From Antennarius striatus (Eukaryota > Chordata > Actinopteri > Lophiiformes > Antennariidae), in assembly GCF_040054535.1 (NCBI RefSeq), contig NC_090796.1, positions 7,638,501 through 7,702,500 of the forward strand: a stretch of 64,000 nucleotides of DNA, in the 5' to 3' direction. Shown here in pieces: positions 29,601 through 64,000 of the stretch. Below the pieces are notes generated by a model. The model ran no database searches, was not told the origin of the DNA, and saw only the letters and a list, made by a program, of their open reading frames with translations. Numbering within the stretch: the first letter of the stretch is position 1; the number at the start of each line of letters is the position of its first letter. The translations under genes and the position numbers were made by a program.

Positions 29601-30757
29601 TGTTGACACCTGAAGGCACCAGAAAAACTTCATCTCTAAATACAGGCGGTGTTGTTTGCAGCACACACAGGCCTTCAGGAATGTGCACAGTGAACTACAT
29701 TCTCCATTGGGCATTATTTCACTGGGGGTGGGTAAGAGATAAACCTCTGGAAACTCCTGAAGCAGAAGGAGATGCAGAGTGGGAGCTTACCTCATCAATT
29801 AGAGGAGGTCAGTGAAGCCAGGCTTTTTTTTTTTGGTGGGAGTCAGCAAGTAAAAAATGAAACATGATGAAAGATCGCTAATTTCTCTGGAGCTACAGGC
29901 AAATGAAGAGGAGATGGTGCTTTAGTGGGTGTCTCAGCAGACTAAAATGGAAAGGTAGTGGAAGGGGCTTCACGGAAGAGAAAGGATACTTTAAAAAGTC
30001 TGACCTGCTCCGTGAACTCTCTGAGTGGATTAAGGGTTTAATGAACTGCCTGTTGGATGTCAGAAGTTTGTTCAGCAGGCAGTGGAGCAAGGCCGAGGAT
30101 GGCTGGAGAGGGCTGCCTAATACATCTGTTATCTGACAGGAGGCTGGAATCCTTCTACACAGTTCTGCACAAAACATTATACACTAAGCGACCGTTATTA
30201 CTCGTTTATACATCCATTAATCTCTAAGTAAAATAGCTCATGTACATACACAAGCCGTTATTTCAATTGTTGTATACAGTATGTAGAACAGCACTTATAG
30301 TAACTGCTGCAATAACAATTGGATTTGTCAAAAAAGTTAAAAATGTGCTTTACTTAACTGTTTTGGTGAGGTTAGGTGTTCCCTACTAACTTTATTTAAC
30401 GATGATTGAACAAAAAATACAGACATCCCCATACGATCTGCAGCACCGCACATCAGTGTGCTTTAGATCAAAGTCAATCATGTCCCAGATCTGATGATGC
30501 AGAATTGTTACATTTATAGTATTCACAGAAACCACACCCCTTTACATTAATACATTAATACATATATTTATATTCATATAGATTTTCAACTATAGGGTCA
30601 AAACACAATTTTAAAAAAAGCCATGAAGTATTTTATGTTTGCGTTAAACCAAATGTCGTTAGGCTGGGGGGTCAGGGACAGATGTCCTTGTTTATGGTTT
30701 ATTTTTTATTTTTTCCTAATTAGACAAAAACTACTGAACCAAATTCCTAAAACGTGA

Positions 30758-30779
30758 GGGGCGGGGCTAGGTATAAATA
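30758..30779 (+). promoter_or_regulatory. itga3b: Candidate itga3b core promoter: GC box and TATA box
   Basis: A GC box, GGGGCGGGGC (30758-30767), is followed directly by TATAAATA (30772-30779), placing transcription start near 30805. The 5' UTR would then be about 370 nt if unspliced. A purine- and GC-rich stretch follows at about 30980-31030. The site is plausible but not proven. Confidence 0.5.
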
Positions 30780-31175
30780 TGAATGTGCGCAATACTGAGA
30801 AGCACTTCAGTGTCTTTCTGTGTTTCAGATGCACTCATCACTTTTCTGTCTGATAAATGGATCTACTGCTTTATTGCTGAGGCGCAGGTGCGTCAGGCAG
30901 AAACAGAAACACAGTCGATGCCCAACAGCCCAGATTTCTACTCAGCTAAACCAAGTGTGTTAACGCAGTGCACTTGTTTGAGAAGGGAAGGAAGGGGGGG
31001 AGAGGGCAGGGCGGCAGAGGGAGGCAGACATCGACACCTAAGCAGTCAGTCCGAACGCGAGAGCGAAAGGAGGCTCTCAATGGGGAAGTCTCCGTGACGC
31101 GCAGCCTACCTGTTGGAGCTCCGTGCCGGTTCCACGGCTGATCGTGGATCTTGCATTCAGGGGAGGGGACCAAAC

Positions 31176-52011
<20,836 letters not shown>

Positions 52012-53400
52012 GGCCTTTACCTTGGACCCTGAACCACTCACTGTCACACTGGTTTGAAATGGGCCAAACAAAGAACATTGGGCCAGGAAACACTTTGAAA
52101 TGCACGGACCAAAAGTGCATAGTGCATACTTATGCTATGGTGTGTGTTGTTTTTTTACTTTTGTAGATTTCATCTTTTTCAGTGCAATATGCTGAACATA
52201 TTTGTTTCAGAGATTGTAATTTGTTAAGTATTTTTGTTGAATGCAGTGTTGTACATTGGAATCGGGGTTGCATTCAACAGTGAATTGTAAATGGCATTGA
52301 TTAGATTGTGAGTTTGTATGTATTGAATTTTGTCTGCTTACATGTTATTTTCCTCTGAATCCTCTGACAAAAATTGCTCCTCATTCATCATGTAATTTTT
52401 AACCAGGAGCCGGCAGTATATCTGCATGTGTGTTCATCTGTCTCCAGGCATTATTTGTGGTCCAACAGGTTTAAAATGACTTTTAAACCTTCAGGTATCA
52501 TGTTGGTCAATTGCGATCTACACTTACAGTAGAATACGCCGACCAAAATCCATGACCACGCATCTTCGGAGAATGTCATTTCAAGCAAATGTAGACATTC
52601 ATTTCAAATGCAGTTATTGTGTAAAAAAAAAAAGAAAAGTTGAGGCACAAAGATCCAAGGGAAAAAGTGACTATTTTTCAGAGTATGCAGAAAAATGTCG
52701 TCACTGGTTTCAGGGAATAAACACAGAGAGGTACTGGTTTTACAGCCCAGCTGTACAATTTGCAGTCATCCAATATATATTACACAGCAATCATTCAATC
52801 ACTCCTGCAACTGTTCGAAAAGCATTAGGTGTTTTGCTGTATGTTGAAAGAATATGTGTAGATGACATGTTGGGAAGTCAATTGTATATTATTTATTACG
52901 CTGCCTTGTGTTGTTGCAGTAAAGATCTGGATCTCTTCAGAAATTTTAGATACAGGAAGTCATGGACACTGGATTAAGTAATACATGATCTTTTGTATGT
53001 CTGTAGATTAAACGCTAGCAGTTTAATGAATTATACACTAGGAAAAGTCACTGGATTGACTAAATGAAGGCATACGTCATTGGCTTTCATTACTTCCCAA
53101 AGTTTTGCATCTTTGAATACGATAGGAAATTAACATTTGGACTGTTTCTGAACCAACATGATCTGACCTGCAGCTCTGAACAGAGACCGGACCCAAGGAA
53201 GACATCACTGAGCGGTCTCTAACAGAACACTATTTCCGCTCTAGCTGCCATTAAGAGTCCACAGGTTGTGACTTTTTGTGGTGCAACAAAGGCTCCGTTG
53301 TAAGAGGAAAGGTCTAAAGCAGTTGCACAAACTCTCCTGTGTAAGTGACTGCAGTTAAAATGTAATTAAACTGTTTATTAAACTTTGTGTCATTGCTGGC
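52012..53400 (+). other. itga3b: Probable itga3b 3' UTR
   Basis: AT-rich sequence after the alpha-3B stop. Candidate poly(A) signals are AATAAA at 52716-52721 and ATTAAA at 53365-53370 and 53377-53382; the last is followed by a GT-rich stretch (CTTTGTGTCATTGCTGG), so a 3' UTR of about 1.4 kb is plausible. A 141-codon open frame (52552-52977) lies inside and resembles no protein I recognise. The 3' UTR end is inferred. Confidence 0.5.
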
Positions 53401-53699
53401 CTTATCCTTTATTTTCCTTGTGAGCCTGACAGGATAAGAACGATATATGTTAAATATAAAGTTTGCAGGTACAAGTGGATCAGCTCCACAGCATTATTAG
53501 ATTAGTATTTGTAGCTTCAAGAAAAAATACCCGACTTGAAACTAAATTAAATGCCATAATGGATTATAAAGTCAGAATTTCTTATGAGAGATCTTTCCAC
53601 ATTTCCTAATTTATCCTTTGTTCATTTGAGTGTGTTGTAGCACTGATCTATCTGTCCCAGATTATTGTGCATGAATATACAGAACACTTATTTAATGTT

Positions 53700-53777
53700 T
53701 TTATTTTACAAATGCAAAGAAGCCAACATAAAAAATCAAATGCTTAAAAATTCTTACACATTCATTTTACATTTATT
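53700..53777 (-). terminator. ace: Probable ace poly(A) signals
   Basis: Two minus-strand AATAAA hexamers, at 53777-53772 and 53705-53700, lie about 255 and 330 nt downstream of the ace stop codon. Between them and the likely itga3b end near 53400 only a few hundred bases remain. Confidence 0.5.
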
Positions 53778-54032
53778 TAAAAACAAATGCTTCCAACACA
53801 TCACATACAGAATAAATTACAAAATTGAAATCTCCTTTTGCATAGGCAGAAATTAAATGAATCTGTATACAAAAAACAACAACATACAAGACTAATTTAG
53901 AGAGGCAGACCAAAAAAAAAAAAAAAAGAGCAAATTTGATGAGATGCACCGGACACAAAAATGTTCACATTGGATTTTGGCACTGCTAGGGTCAGCTGGC
54001 CTTACTGGACCCATCGTTGATGTCTAGTCCTG

Positions 54033-63900
<9,868 letters not shown>

Positions 63901-64000
63901 CTAAACAGGACAAAATGTTGATGTCCTCTCTCTTTTATAAGTTTCCCTCCTTCCTTTGTCAGCCATTTCTGTTCCTTTACTGTTCTCTTTTCATTGCGGC
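63901..64000 (-). other. ace: ace intron at the window edge
   Basis: Intron sequence upstream of the first visible ace exon (acceptor TTTAG at 63905-63901). No exon is visible before the window ends; the first four coding exons must lie to the right. Confidence 0.85.

Larger units (their letters stand above)
17210..30755. other. dlx3b-itga3b intergenic region
   Basis: About 13.5 kb between two divergent genes. I found no exon, RNA gene or intact transposon that I could support. It contains two CTCF-like motifs (17752-17769 and 17958-17973), a TG array (20951-21035), a TA array (23868-23932) and two decayed tRNA-like repeats (21705-22049 and 26290-26634). The more complex, repeat-free stretches at about 20160-20450 and 24700-25200 could be conserved non-coding elements of dlx3b, but only a cross-species alignment could tell. 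Confidence 0.6.

Overview
The window is vertebrate nuclear DNA, almost certainly from a ray-finned (teleost) fish. It holds four multi-exon genes with GT-AG introns, and all four are recognisable at protein level: a convergent Dlx4/Dlx3 homeobox pair, a laminin-binding integrin alpha-3, and a somatic-type (two-domain) angiotensin-converting enzyme. The Dlx3/Dlx4 pairing plus linkage to ITGA3 points to the teleost 'b' copies (dlx4b, dlx3b, itga3b). Long CA/TG, TA, GAT and ATT microsatellites and several decayed copies of one tRNA-like dispersed repeat fit a fish genome. The species cannot be determined from the sequence alone.

Layout: 1-5480 has no recognisable gene. dlx4b (+, three exons) occupies 5899-8640 and faces dlx3b (-, three exons) at 14583-16791. 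The roughly 6 kb between their 3' ends is where intergenic Dlx enhancers lie in other vertebrates, and a cluster of Dlx-type TAATT sites is present at about 10.66-11.11 kb. dlx3b and itga3b diverge from each other across about 14 kb of non-coding DNA (17.2-30.7 kb), which carries two close CTCF-like motifs near dlx3b. itga3b (+) runs from 31176 to 52011, with a 10 kb first intron and two alternative terminal coding exons (alpha-3A and alpha-3B cytoplasmic tails). ace (-) runs into the window from the right: 21 exons, 63900 down to 54033, corresponding to human exons 5-12 and 14-26. Its 5' end (signal peptide and first N-domain exons) lies beyond position 64000. itga3b and ace converge, with about 2 kb between their stop codons.

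Function: dlx4b and dlx3b are ectodermal and placodal transcription factors that in other vertebrates share enhancers. itga3b encodes an epithelial laminin receptor with a proteolytically cleaved alpha chain, and ace a membrane-anchored zinc dipeptidyl carboxypeptidase with two intact active sites. The genes do not form a pathway. The order and orientation DLX4(+)-DLX3(-)-ITGA3(+) matches human 17q21, whereas ACE lies megabases away in human. All gene models were read by eye: every coding junction given is phase-consistent, but UTR ends, promoters and regulatory elements are inferred.
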